Assembly (NCBI RefSeq): GCF_000299895.1
Contig: NZ_AMRG01000002.1
Location: 124,001 to 188,000 of the forward strand
Source of the DNA: Idiomarina xiamenensis 10-D-4
Lineage (GTDB): Bacteria; Pseudomonadota; Gammaproteobacteria; Enterobacterales; Alteromonadaceae
Length of the DNA stretch: 64,000 nt
Direction: 5' to 3'
Positions within the stretch are counted from its first letter, which is position 1, and each line of letters starts with the position of its first letter. Below are positions 40,931-48,671 of the stretch, in pieces. The position numbers and the translations under genes are program-made. The notes under the pieces were generated by a model. It was not told where the DNA came from and ran no database searches. It saw nothing but the letters and a program-made list of their open reading frames with translations.

Positions 40931-41884
40931 TTATTGCTCGTTAGACAAGCTATAAATGTAGGCCGCGACAACGTGTACTTTGTCTTCGCCTAAGATGTCT
41001 TTCCAAGCCGGCATGACACCGTTACGACCATAGCGTAGGGTTTCTTCGACTTTGGCCTGACTACCGCCATACAACCAGATGTTGTCGGTTAAGTTGGCCG
41101 AGCCGATGTCTTGGTTACCTTTACCGTCAACACCGTGACAAGCGCTACAAACTGCGAAGCGAGTTTTACCGGCTGCCGCCAATTCTGGGTCGACTTTGCG
41201 ACCGCTAAGGCTTAACACATAGGTTGCCACTTCGGTGATTTGTTGGTCGGTAAATTGCTCACCAAAGGCCGGCATTGCGCCTTGACGGCCACCGATGATG
41301 GTCTCTTTAATTTTTGCCGGAGAGCCACCATGTAACCAATCGTCGTCGGTCAAATTAGGGAAGCCTGGGCCACCCATGGCGTTTGAACCGTGACATTGAG
41401 AGCAGTTTTGCAAGAATAAACGCTGTCCTACCGCAACCGCTTCTGGATCAGCGGCTAAATCTTCGATAGAGCGTGCCGCGTAAGCCGCAAAGATGGGGCC
41501 ATATTCGGCTTCTGCCGCTCGCATTTGACGGTCATACTCGACGATCAGACCTTCTTCTTCAGCACGCTTTTCGGCGGCCCGAGACTCGGCTAATGAACGC
41601 ACATCTTGGTTAGAACTCTTCCAGCCTAATAGACCCTGAAAGTTCCCCAAACCCGGGTACAACGCCAAGTAGACAAAGCCCCAAACGATGCAGATCCAAA
41701 ACAGATAGGTCCACCACTTAGGCAACGGGTTGTTGATTTCGACGATACCGTCGAATTCATGGCCCATTTCTTCGCCTTCGGCAACGTCGGTATAGTTTTT
41801 CATGTTCCAGCGCAGTAGCACAATGATGGCTACCAACAGGCCGAGGGTTAATACAATAACCCATGCACTCCAGAAGCTACTCAT
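40931..41884 (-). CDS. ccoP: cbb3 cytochrome oxidase diheme subunit CcoP
   Basis: A 317-residue protein with two N-terminal membrane helices (about 8-27 and 56-76) and two periplasmic cytochrome c domains: heme sites LQNCSQCHGSNAMGG near residue 160 and FAVCSACHGVDGKGN near 250, with axial Met in GAMPAFG and GVMPAWKD. It carries electrons to CcoO and CcoN. It overlaps ccoQ by 8 bp. Confidence 0.97.
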   Translation of the reverse strand: MSSFWSAWVIVLTLGLLVAIIVLLRWNMKNYTDVAEGEEMGHEFDGIVEINNPLPKWWTYLFWICIVWGFVYLALYPGLGNFQGLLGWKSSNQDVRSLAESRAAEKRAEEEGLIVEYDRQMRAAEAEYGPIFAAYAARSIEDLAADPEAVAVGQRLFLQNCSQCHGSNAMGGPGFPNLTDDDWLHGGSPAKIKETIIGGRQGAMPAFGEQFTDQQITEVATYVLSLSGRKVDPELAAAGKTRFAVCSACHGVDGKGNQDIGSANLTDNIWLYGGSQAKVEETLRYGRNGVMPAWKDILGEDKVHVVAAYIYSLSNEQ

Positions 41885-42068
41885 GTTTCTTAGACTCCTG
41901 TTGATCGTCGCTGCGGTTGTTCAGCGACGACTCATTTTCTTCAAATATGGAATTTGCAGCCTCGTCAAAGCTCTTACGTTGGCGTTTGCTGAACGCCCAA
42001 ATCACTAAGGCGATAAACAACACCAGAATGATGATGGTAAAAACACCACGCCAAGTTCCATAATCCAT
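41877..42068 (-). CDS. ccoQ: cbb3 cytochrome oxidase subunit CcoQ
   Basis: A 63-residue single-helix protein (GVFTIIILVLFIALVIWAFS) followed by KRQRKSFDEAANSIFEE, the usual CcoQ layout. It stabilises the oxidase complex. It starts one base after the ccoO stop. Confidence 0.95.
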   Translation of the reverse strand: MDYGTWRGVFTIIILVLFIALVIWAFSKRQRKSFDEAANSIFEENESSLNNRSDDQQESKKHE

Positions 42069-42069
42069 A

Positions 42070-42705
42070 TTATTCAGACTCTCTCATTGCTTTATCGGCT
42101 TCTGAAAGCGATGTACCCAACGACTGCAGATAGGCGATCAGCGCTTCCATTTCAGTTTTACCGGTAACGGCAGCTTTAGCACCGGCGATATCTTCGTCGG
42201 TATAAGGCACACCAAAACCACGGAAAACTTCCATTTTCTTCGCTGTCAGCTCACCATCAAGGGTGTTTTCTGCTAACCATGGAAAAGCCGGCATATTGGA
42301 CTGAGGTACGACGTCACGCGGGTTGTGCAGATGTACGTGGTGCCACTCGTCGCTGTATCGACCGCCGACCCGAGCCAAATCAGGACCGGTACGTTTTGAG
42401 CCCCATAAGAAAGGGTGCTCCCAAACGTGTTCACCGGCTAACGAATAGTGACCGTAGCGCTCGGTTTCTGAACGGAAAGGACGGATCATTTGGCTGTGAC
42501 AGTTGTTACAACCCTCACGAATATAAATGTCTCGACCTTCCAGTTGTAACGCCGTATACGGCTTTAAGCCAACAATCGGTTCGTTGGTTTGGCTTTGAAA
42601 AATCAACGGTGTGATTTCGACCAAACCACCGATAGAGATGGCGATGATCATAAAAATCGATAGCCAGCCGACGTTTTTTTCTACACGTTCGTGTTGATTA
42701 CTCAT
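42070..42705 (-). CDS. ccoO: cbb3 cytochrome oxidase monoheme subunit CcoO
   Basis: A 211-residue membrane-anchored cytochrome c. One N-terminal helix (about 13-35), then [20 protein letters not shown] with the heme site near residue 66, [11 protein letters not shown], and QSNMPAFPW carrying the axial Met. Length is normal. Between ccoN and ccoQ in the standard order. Confidence 0.97.
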   Translation of the reverse strand: MSNQHERVEKNVGWLSIFMIIAISIGGLVEITPLIFQSQTNEPIVGLKPYTALQLEGRDIYIREGCNNCHSQMIRPFRSETERYGHYSLAGEHVWEHPFLWGSKRTGPDLARVGGRYSDEWHHVHLHNPRDVVPQSNMPAFPWLAENTLDGELTAKKMEVFRGFGVPYTDEDIAGAKAAVTGKTEMEALIAYLQSLGTSLSEADKAMRESE

Positions 42706-42717
42706 TCTGCGAACTCC

Positions 42718-44160
42718 TTAAGCAGTCTTCACGTCGTGGCTGACTGCAGCGCTTGCACGCTGACCAGCACGGATAGTTTTGTAGCAGTTGTAAGCCATGA
42801 TCAGCATACCGGTAACGATAAAGACACCGCCGACAAAACGGACGAACCAGAATGGGTAAGAGGCTTCCACCGACTCGACGAAACTATAAGTCAAGGTACC
42901 GTCAGAGTTGGTCGCGCGCCACATTAGGCCTTGCATGACACCGGAAATCCACATGGCGACGATGTACAACACGACACCGATGGTGTGTAACCAGAAATGC
43001 ACGTTAACCAAACGGGTGCTGTATAAGCGTTCTTGGTTAAATAACCGCGGTACTAAGAAGTACATCGCACCGATGGAAATCATCGCTACCCAGCCTAATG
43101 CGCCAGAGTGAACGTGACCGATGGTCCAGTCGGTGTAGTGTGACAGCGCGTTAACCGATTTAATCGCCATCATCGGACCTTCGAAGGTCGACATACCGTA
43201 GAACGACAGCGATACGATTAAGAAGCGTAGAATCGGGTCAGTACGCAGTTTATGCCAAGCACCTGACAGTGTCATGATACCGTTGATCATGCCACCCCAA
43301 GACGGCACAAATAGGATAACTGACATGACCATGCCGACTGACTGAGTCCAGTCGGGTAGTGCGGTATAGTGCAAGTGGTGCGGACCGGCCCAGATGTAGA
43401 GTGAAATCAAGGCCCAGAAGTGTACAACCGATAAGCGATAAGAGTACACCGGACGCTCGGCTTGTTTAGGTACAAAGTAGTACATCATACCCAAGAAGCC
43501 CGCGGTCAGCAGGAAACCGACAGCGTTGTGACCATACCACCACTGCATCATCGCATCGACGGCACCGGAGTACATCGAGTAAGACTTAGTGAACGATACC
43601 GGTACGGCTAAGCTATTGCCGATGTGCAGCAGCGCGATAGTGACAATGAAGCCACCGTAGAACCAGTTCGCCACGTATATGTGACTAGTACGGCGCTTAA
43701 CGATGGTAGCAAAGAACACCAGTGCGTAGGCAATCCAAACCACCGCAATTAGAATATCAATTGGCCATTCCAGCTCAGCGTATTCTTTTGAGCTAGTGAT
43801 ACCTAAAGGCAGGGTGATGACGGCAGCGACAATGACTGCTTGCCAGCCCCAGAAAGTAAAGGCTGCGAGCTTGTCAGAGAATAACCGTACCTGACAGGTT
43901 TTTTGCACGACGTAGTACGAGGTCGCGAACAGCGCACTGGTACCAAAAGCGAAAATAACAGCGTTAGTGTGTAAAGGACGTAATCTTGAATAGGTAAGGT
44001 AAGGCAAGTGCAGGCTTAAATCTGGCCAAATTAATTCGGCTGCGATAAAAACCCCCAAAGCCATACCGATAATACCCCAAATGATCGTCATCACGGTAAA
44101 TTGACGAACGACCTTCAAGTTATAATCTATCGGTTGTTGTTGACTTGTTTGGCTCATCAT
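42718..44160 (-). CDS. ccoN: cbb3 cytochrome oxidase catalytic subunit CcoN
   Basis: About 480 residues from the ATG at 44160 or the next at 44157 ([14 protein letters not shown]); the open frame extends to a TTG at 44172. Twelve membrane helices are expected. Metal-ligand histidines are in [31 protein letters not shown] and [13 protein letters not shown], the low- and high-spin heme and CuB sites. It reduces oxygen at low tension. It starts the ccoNOQP operon, with an FNR-type promoter upstream. Confidence 0.98.
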   Translation of the reverse strand: MMSQTSQQQPIDYNLKVVRQFTVMTIIWGIIGMALGVFIAAELIWPDLSLHLPYLTYSRLRPLHTNAVIFAFGTSALFATSYYVVQKTCQVRLFSDKLAAFTFWGWQAVIVAAVITLPLGITSSKEYAELEWPIDILIAVVWIAYALVFFATIVKRRTSHIYVANWFYGGFIVTIALLHIGNSLAVPVSFTKSYSMYSGAVDAMMQWWYGHNAVGFLLTAGFLGMMYYFVPKQAERPVYSYRLSVVHFWALISLYIWAGPHHLHYTALPDWTQSVGMVMSVILFVPSWGGMINGIMTLSGAWHKLRTDPILRFLIVSLSFYGMSTFEGPMMAIKSVNALSHYTDWTIGHVHSGALGWVAMISIGAMYFLVPRLFNQERLYSTRLVNVHFWLHTIGVVLYIVAMWISGVMQGLMWRATNSDGTLTYSFVESVEASYPFWFVRFVGGVFIVTGMLIMAYNCYKTIRAGQRASAAVSHDVKTA

Positions 44161-44284
44161 TTGATTCCACAAATTTAGGCTCGATAGTGAGACTCAGACT
44201 TCAGGTGATTGCAGGGAGTAGACGGAATAAACCCGCAGAACCACCCCTGAAAACCGTCGCCATTCTACTGTTTACGCGACAAAA

Positions 44285-44322
44285 AATATAGCGCAGTTTG
44301 TATAAATCATGACTTACATCAA
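44285..44322 (-). promoter_or_regulatory. FNR-type promoter of ccoNOQP
   Basis: On the minus strand TTGAT-GTAA-GTCAT (44322 down to 44309) matches the FNR consensus TTGAT-N4-ATCAA at 8 of 10 positions. A TATATT -10 follows at 44290-44285, putting the site centre about 38-41 bp before the expected transcript start, the class II activation position. The ccoN ATG is about 125 bp further on. Confidence 0.65.
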
Positions 44323-44389
44323 GCGACTGCATTGGGTATCTTATTCACTGTCCTCAAGTGTAGATGAAACTGGTTGTGGCGCAAAAACC

Positions 44390-44899
44390 GTGAAACCATT
44401 AGTGAAAACAGCAGTGCAAGCATTAAATAGACTTTTAAGCTTTTCCTTTGCAGCCTTAGTGTTGGCGGGCTGTCAGCCGAAGTCAGATATGCCTGATGCG
44501 GTTACCAAAGACGCCCCTGATTGGGTCACTGATGAGGCGATTTGCCAGCCTCAACAATTGCGTCATGGTTGTGATATTGGTGGTGCTTGGCAACTTCAAC
44601 TGACACCTAGCTATGCGCCTGCTGAACGGACGTTGCAATTACACTTAAGTTACCAAGGTCAGGAAACCGATGCCGACTTGGCAATTAGCCGCAGCTATTT
44701 AACCGGCATGAATATGTATATGGGCAAATTACCCGTGGTGTGGCGAACTGAACAACAGCAGGGGTATCAGGCTGAACTGAGATTAGGCTTGTGTGCTGAA
44801 CCTTATATGCACTGGCAATTGGTGATAGAGACTATCACCGGGCAACGGATAACCGCCGAGTTTGTCGGTTATCCGCCTGCTTTTAGTGCGTTGGATTGA
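44390..44899 (+). CDS. Putative lipoprotein, unrecognised
   Basis: About 169 residues if the GTG at 44390 is the start, giving MKPLVKTAVQALNRLLS followed by the lipobox LVLAGC; the GTG at 44402 is also possible. The frame is open to an ATG at 44309, but that would add 27 residues before the signal peptide and would start inside the FNR site of ccoN. The mature part has four more cysteines (ICQP, HGCDIGG, GLCAEP) and looks beta-rich (WQLQLTP, LQLHLSYQGQE). Divergent from ccoN. A copper or oxidase link is possible but only by position. Confidence 0.65.
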   Translation: MKPLVKTAVQALNRLLSFSFAALVLAGCQPKSDMPDAVTKDAPDWVTDEAICQPQQLRHGCDIGGAWQLQLTPSYAPAERTLQLHLSYQGQETDADLAISRSYLTGMNMYMGKLPVVWRTEQQQGYQAELRLGLCAEPYMHWQLVIETITGQRITAEFVGYPPAFSALD

Positions 44900-44909
44900 G
44901 TGCGCTGGA

Positions 44910-45509
44910 TTAAAAGTCGTAACGTAGACCCAAGGCCCAGCTATCGGTGTTATCGAAACTACGATAATGCACACCAGCGGCTAAACGGTTAGTGAAATAA
45001 TAAAAGGCGTCGAGTAAAAAGCCTTTTTCGGCGTCGACGTCGCGATAATCGGTATAACGATAACCTAGGCCGGCTTCAAACTGATTACCGAAACGCTTAC
45101 GCAGCCCCAGTTGAGCGCCTAAAAATTCATCGTCGCCTTTTAAATGGACGCTATTTTGATCTAAGTCGGTGTCCGTTTTACCGATGAAGGCTTGGGCATC
45201 GAAGGTAAAAGCATTATTGATTTCGAAGAAACGACCAAAGCCCAACTGGTAATGGCGCACATCGGCATTGGTGGCAATGTCAGAGTCTGTGGTGGTCATC
45301 AGTTCGGCACTAAAAAAGTAACGCGCGCCGAACTGCAATTCGCCGCGGGCCATAAAGCCATCGCCGTCGTAACCGGCGTCGTCATCTTGATTGATGTAAA
45401 AGCCTTGAATCGACGAATAAGCTGGACGAGCACTGTCAGCCGCTTGCACGGTGGTCGTTAAACCGCTAGTGGCAGCAACCAGAGTAGCAATCGCTAAAGC
45501 ACGTTTCAT
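44910..45509 (-). CDS. Small outer-membrane beta-barrel protein
   Basis: A 199-residue protein with a signal peptide (about 1-23, ending VQA-AD). The mature part shows alternating strands (ARGELQFGARYFFSAEL, HYQLGFGRFFEIN, FEAGLGYRYTDY, LAAGVHYRSF) and ends in ALGLRYDF with the terminal Phe used by the BAM machinery. About eight strands are expected, OmpA- or OmpW-like in size. Function unknown. Confidence 0.8.
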   Translation of the reverse strand: MKRALAIATLVAATSGLTTTVQAADSARPAYSSIQGFYINQDDDAGYDGDGFMARGELQFGARYFFSAELMTTTDSDIATNADVRHYQLGFGRFFEINNAFTFDAQAFIGKTDTDLDQNSVHLKGDDEFLGAQLGLRKRFGNQFEAGLGYRYTDYRDVDAEKGFLLDAFYYFTNRLAAGVHYRSFDNTDSWALGLRYDF

Positions 45510-45867
45510 AACCGACTCCTTAATTCAGTTGATGAATTTCAGTGATGAATAAATAACCTTGTTAAGCCTGCGTGTTTATGGCGCCCTCGTCAACTACGGA
45601 TGACGCAAAAATCGTGCGGTTTATAGGTCATAGTGGTGCTCAAGCTGCTCAGCTACTGCCCGATATTAACGCAAGTTTTACGTAATTCATTCGCCTTGTA
45701 TTGATTTTTTAGTATTCACAGTTGATTTTTTAGCAATTAAATGTTGCTTCATAAGGTTATTATGGTGTGTGATTGTTTTATTTAGATCAGGGCGAAAATG
45801 AAACCAGTTTAGCTCCAATAACGTATTAAGGAGGGTGGCAACTTAACAGAGAAAAGGGAGATTTAAC
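45510..45867. other. Divergent gap between the barrel protein and fasciclin genes
   Basis: No gene is seen in 358 bp. It holds two exact copies of TTGATTTTTTAG at 45701-45712 and 45722-45733, 21 bp apart, and a perfect Shine-Dalgarno match TAAGGAGG at 45827-45834 that has no usable start behind it. The working ribosome site of the fasciclin gene is the later GGGAG near 45857. Confidence 0.6.
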
Positions 45868-46407
45868 ATGTTACAAGCTACTCATTCACGCGTTTTTGCT
45901 GCGTTGCTCGGGCTTACCGCGGCGACGGCATTGCCGTTACAGGCGATTGCGCAAGATACAATGAAGACTCATGAAGAAAAGGAAATGCAAACGGCGGCAT
46001 CGATGGACGTGCTCGAGATAACGCTATCTGAACCGCAATTTTCCACGTTGTACAAAGCGATTAAACAGGCTGGCCTTGATGACGTACTCACCGAGCCAGG
46101 TCCGTACACGCTTTTTGCGCCAACTAACGACGCATTCGCCAAGTTACCGCAGGGTGAGGTCGAGGCATTACTCGATCCCTCTAACAAAGAGCAATTGGTC
46201 GCACTATTGAAAGCCCATCTGGTCATGGGTGAATGGTTTAGCGATGATTTTACCTCAACCCAAGAATTACAGGGCGTTGCTGAAAATCGCTTAACGATTG
46301 AGGCTGACAAGGCAGTCATGGTGAATGATAATACCGTTGTCGAGGCTGATATTGAGGCATCTAACGGTGTTGTACACGCTATCAATCAAGTTATCAAGAT
46401 CGACTAA
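45868..46407 (+). CDS. Secreted fasciclin (FAS1) domain protein
   Basis: A 179-residue protein with a signal peptide (about 1-29, ending AIAQD). One FAS1 domain follows (about 50-178): FSTLYKAIKQAGLDDVLTEP, the H1 box GPYTLFAPTNDAFAKLP, the central HLVMGEW, and the closing ASNGVVHAINQVI (H2 box). Bacterial single-FAS1 proteins are exported adhesion or surface proteins; a specific role cannot be given. Single gene followed by a hairpin. Confidence 0.92.
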   Translation: MLQATHSRVFAALLGLTAATALPLQAIAQDTMKTHEEKEMQTAASMDVLEITLSEPQFSTLYKAIKQAGLDDVLTEPGPYTLFAPTNDAFAKLPQGEVEALLDPSNKEQLVALLKAHLVMGEWFSDDFTSTQELQGVAENRLTIEADKAVMVNDNTVVEADIEASNGVVHAINQVIKID

Positions 46408-46421
46408 GTTTTACTACAAGG

Positions 46422-46456
46422 GGCTCGACCAATATTAACGTTGTCGAGCCTCTTCC
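46422..46456 (+). terminator. Terminator downstream of the fasciclin gene
   Basis: GGCTCGAC (46422-46429) pairs with GTCGAGCC (46443-46450), followed by a pyrimidine-rich TCTTCCTTTT tail. Confidence 0.65.
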
Positions 46457-46476
46457 TTTTAGTATTTTGCGTCAGC

Positions 46477-47754
46477 TTAATCGTGATCGCCGCCAGATTT
46501 TAAAGATGTGCCCAAGTGGCGAAAATCACCACCGGTTGGCGCTTGCGCCACACGCAAACCAAACTCCGGTATTACCGCATAGATATGATCAAAAATATCG
46601 GCTTGAATACCTTCATATTCGGTCCATACGGTGGTATCGGTAAAGCAATAGATTTCGATGGGAATACCTTCATGAGTGGGCGCGGTTTGCCGTACCATCA
46701 TGGTCAAGCCCTGATGCAAACGCGGATGAGAACGCAGATAGCGCTCTAAATAGGCTCGAAAACTGCCTAAATTGGTCAATCGTCGACCGTTGATCAGGCT
46801 GTCGTCGGTGACTTTGATCTTTTCATTGTATGCGCTGATTTCTTCGATTTTTTCTTTTAAATAAGGCTGCAGTAATTGCGCCATGGTCAGCCGCTCGATA
46901 TCTGACTGAGCTAAAAAATGAACGCTGGTACCATCAATCAATACGCTACGCTTGATACGACGGCCACCGGCCTCGGTCATGCCTTTCCAGTTTTTGAAAT
47001 AATCAGAAATCAGCGCGTAGGTTGGAATGGTGGTAATGGTTTTGTCCCAATTGCGCACTTTAACGGTGGTTAGGCTAATGTCGATAACATCACCATCGGC
47101 ACCATATTTGGGCATTTCCAACCAATCACCAACGCTTAGCATCTTATTGGCTGATAACTGTACGCCAGCGACCAAGCCTAAAATGGGGTCTTTAAAGACC
47201 AACATTAATACCGCAGTCATCGCACCTAAACCACTGAGTAGCAGTAGGGGAGACTTACCGATCAAAATTGAAATAGTGAGCAGGGCAGCGACAATAAAAA
47301 AGACAATTTTTAAGCTTTGCGTGATACCGCGCAGCGGCATGTTGCGGCCAACCTCGGTATCGTCAGCAATATCTTCTAATACGTTGAGCAGCGAAAATAG
47401 CATCAGCATTGCATACAACACTACCCAAACCGCCACCATGGTCACGATGACCTGGCGCACTGCGCTATCTTCAGCCAGCCACAAGTTAGCTTGAATACCG
47501 ATGACGATACCTTGCACCAGTAAAGCCAAACGCGAGAACAGCTTATCTTTGAACAGCGCGTGCTTCCAAACCGCTTCTGAACGATCGGCCATGCGTTGTA
47601 ACCAGATGATCAGGCCGCGATGCAAAATGATATGAATGGCGATAGAAATCACCACAATTAACGCCAGCGCTTGTAAAACTTGTAACGCCTGATCCAAGTC
47701 GATGTGGTATTGCTGCAGCCAACTTTGTAGCGACGCATAGGTTGATTCGAACAT
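46477..47754 (-). CDS. Mechanosensitive channel of the MscS family (YbdG/MscM-like)
   Basis: About 425 residues from the ATG at 47754 (MFESTYASLQSWL), with GGGAG upstream; a TTG at 47760 is less likely. Five membrane helices precede the pore region LLSGLGAMTAVLMLVFKD and the conserved GLVAGVQLSANKMLSVGDWLEMP start of the beta domain. An insertion with GRRIKRSVLIDGTSVHFL is typical of YbdG, the miniconductance type, rather than MscS itself. It protects cells from osmotic downshock. The dif site lies about 200 bp upstream of its start. Confidence 0.88.
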   Translation of the reverse strand: MFESTYASLQSWLQQYHIDLDQALQVLQALALIVVISIAIHIILHRGLIIWLQRMADRSEAVWKHALFKDKLFSRLALLVQGIVIGIQANLWLAEDSAVRQVIVTMVAVWVVLYAMLMLFSLLNVLEDIADDTEVGRNMPLRGITQSLKIVFFIVAALLTISILIGKSPLLLLSGLGAMTAVLMLVFKDPILGLVAGVQLSANKMLSVGDWLEMPKYGADGDVIDISLTTVKVRNWDKTITTIPTYALISDYFKNWKGMTEAGGRRIKRSVLIDGTSVHFLAQSDIERLTMAQLLQPYLKEKIEEISAYNEKIKVTDDSLINGRRLTNLGSFRAYLERYLRSHPRLHQGLTMMVRQTAPTHEGIPIEIYCFTDTTVWTEYEGIQADIFDHIYAVIPEFGLRVAQAPTGGDFRHLGTSLKSGGDHD

Positions 47755-47848
47755 CCTCAAACTCCCTTAAACAACAATCCTCGCCGCAGTTTAGCATCGT
47801 TCCTCAGCGTTCGCACCGGGATAAGACGCGCCTAAACCGCACGCGTCG

Positions 47849-47900
47849 CTCTGTAAAATCTGAGTACAAAGCAGGGTTGTTAGGCACAGATTTTACAGAG
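47849..47900. repeat. Perfect 14-bp inverted repeat near dif
   Basis: CTCTGTAAAATCTG (47849-47862) and CAGATTTTACAGAG (47887-47900) are exact reverse complements around a 24-nt loop, 55 bp from dif. No T run follows, so this is not an ordinary terminator. Confidence 0.85.
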
Positions 47901-47955
47901 TAGCATGTCATTATAGTTAGTACTTACCAAACGTGATTACACTTATTTATAGCTT

Positions 47956-47983
47956 ATTTAACATAATATACATTATACGCAAT
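47956..47983 (-). other. dif: Chromosome dimer resolution site dif
   Basis: Read on the minus strand: XerC arm ATTGCGTATAA, 6-bp centre TGTATA, XerD arm TTATGTTAAAT. The E. coli dif arms are GGTGCGCATAA and TTATGTTAAAT with the same centre, so 25 of 28 positions agree, with a perfect XerD arm. XerC and XerD recombine this site with FtsK help to resolve chromosome dimers at the division septum. It marks the replication terminus. Chance occurrence of such a match in 64 kb is negligible. Confidence 0.95.
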
Positions 47984-48010
47984 TAGATATTAACCGAAAT
48001 CAGGCCTATT

Positions 48011-48050
48011 GCTCCATGATTCCCGCGTGTGCTCCATGATTCCCGCGTGT
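48011..48050. repeat. Exact 20-bp tandem duplication beside dif
   Basis: The unit GCTCCATGATTCCCGCGTGT occurs twice with no gap and no mismatch, starting 27 bp from dif. Perfect identity implies a recent event or active maintenance. Confidence 0.9.
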
Positions 48051-48199
48051 ACCTTCTTTGGCTACCAATATTGTTGTTTCAGATTTTCTCAAGCTCGACA
48101 TTTTGTCCAATGTAAAAGCGCCGCTACGTAAAATCTGTTTCGTTTACCGGGCTGTTGCTCGCCTAAATCAGCGGAACGCCGATGAGCTGCAATGCCGAA

Positions 48200-48475
48200 T
48201 CAATCAACATCCTGCAAGCGCCGCTCAATTTTCTGCCAAATGCTACGCTCACGCGGAGATGTTGCCTTACTAGCGCGCAAACGCAGTAAAACGACCGGTT
48301 CATCCAGCATCAGCCAGTCACACAAGCTAAGCGCCAGGGCTTCAGAAAAAGCCTTCTCTCCAGTTTTCACCTTAGACAAAAAAGCCTGACTGACGCCCAG
48401 TTTTAGCGCCGCTTTATTAAGCGTTAGGCGTTCTTTATCAAGCAATTGCATGAGTAATTCTTGGCTGTACGTCAT
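48200..48475 (-). CDS. Phage-type helix-turn-helix repressor (DUF3693-like)
   Basis: About 91 residues from the ATG at 48475 (MTYSQELLMQLLDKERL), preceded by AGGTG; a GTG at 48487 would add four residues. The helix-turn-helix is NKAALKLGVSQAFLSKVKTGEKAF (shown in part), residues about 20-43. The C-terminal half with RASKATSPRERSIWQKIERRL resembles DUF3693, a family found mainly as regulators in Vibrio and related filamentous phages. It has its own consensus promoter with two operators. No partner toxin or other phage gene is adjacent. It sits 216 bp from dif. Confidence 0.7.
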   Translation of the reverse strand: MTYSQELLMQLLDKERLTLNKAALKLGVSQAFLSKVKTGEKAFSEALALSLCDWLMLDEPVVLLRLRASKATSPRERSIWQKIERRLQDVD

Positions 48476-48510
48476 GGTTATTAACACCTATGGAAACTAA
48501 CACTTTAAGA

Positions 48511-48549
48511 ATTATAACCAACGGTTAAATTTTTACAACCATTGGTTAT
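48511..48549 (-). promoter_or_regulatory. Repressor promoter with two matched palindromic operators
   Basis: On the minus strand TTGTAA (48538-48533) and a consensus TATAAT (48516-48511) are separated by 16 bp. Two 11-bp palindromes overlap them: AACCATTGGTT (plus 48537-48547, over the -35) and AACCAACGGTT (plus 48516-48526, next to the -10). Their centres are 21 bp apart, two helical turns, so two repressor dimers would sit on the same face. The longer arms match at 12 of 13 positions. Confidence 0.75.
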
Positions 48550-48625
48550 TAGTGTTGATTTTGTTGATAGCTAGCGAAAGTGAATACAAACTGACAGTTA
48601 CCCTTTTTGTCGATTGATAGGCATA

Positions 48626-48658
48626 AAAAAAGCCCCAGCAAAATTGCTGAGGCTTTAT
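48626..48658 (-). terminator. Terminator downstream of the protease-chaperone pair
   Basis: AAAGCC..CAGC pairs with GCTG..GGCTTT around an A/T-rich loop (about 48629-48656); on the minus strand a run of seven T follows. Confidence 0.8.
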
Positions 48659-48671
48659 TAACTGCTTTTGA

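Larger units (their letters stand above)
47755..48199. other. Terminus gap holding dif and repeats
   Basis: No convincing gene in 445 bp. In order it holds a 14-bp inverted repeat (47849-47900), the dif site (47956-47983), a 20-bp exact tandem repeat (48011-48050), and an unassigned stretch to the repressor stop. GTAAAATCTG from the inverted repeat recurs at 48128-48137. Confidence 0.8.

Noticed and set aside
48092-48199. 36 codons open in frame after the repressor stop, suggesting a truncated longer protein
   Set aside because: A run of this length without a stop has a fair chance probability and the text matches nothing known.
48058-48273. Open frame across the dif-side gap on the plus strand
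   Set aside because: Starts at TTG without a ribosome site, overlaps the repressor gene, and has no recognisable domain.
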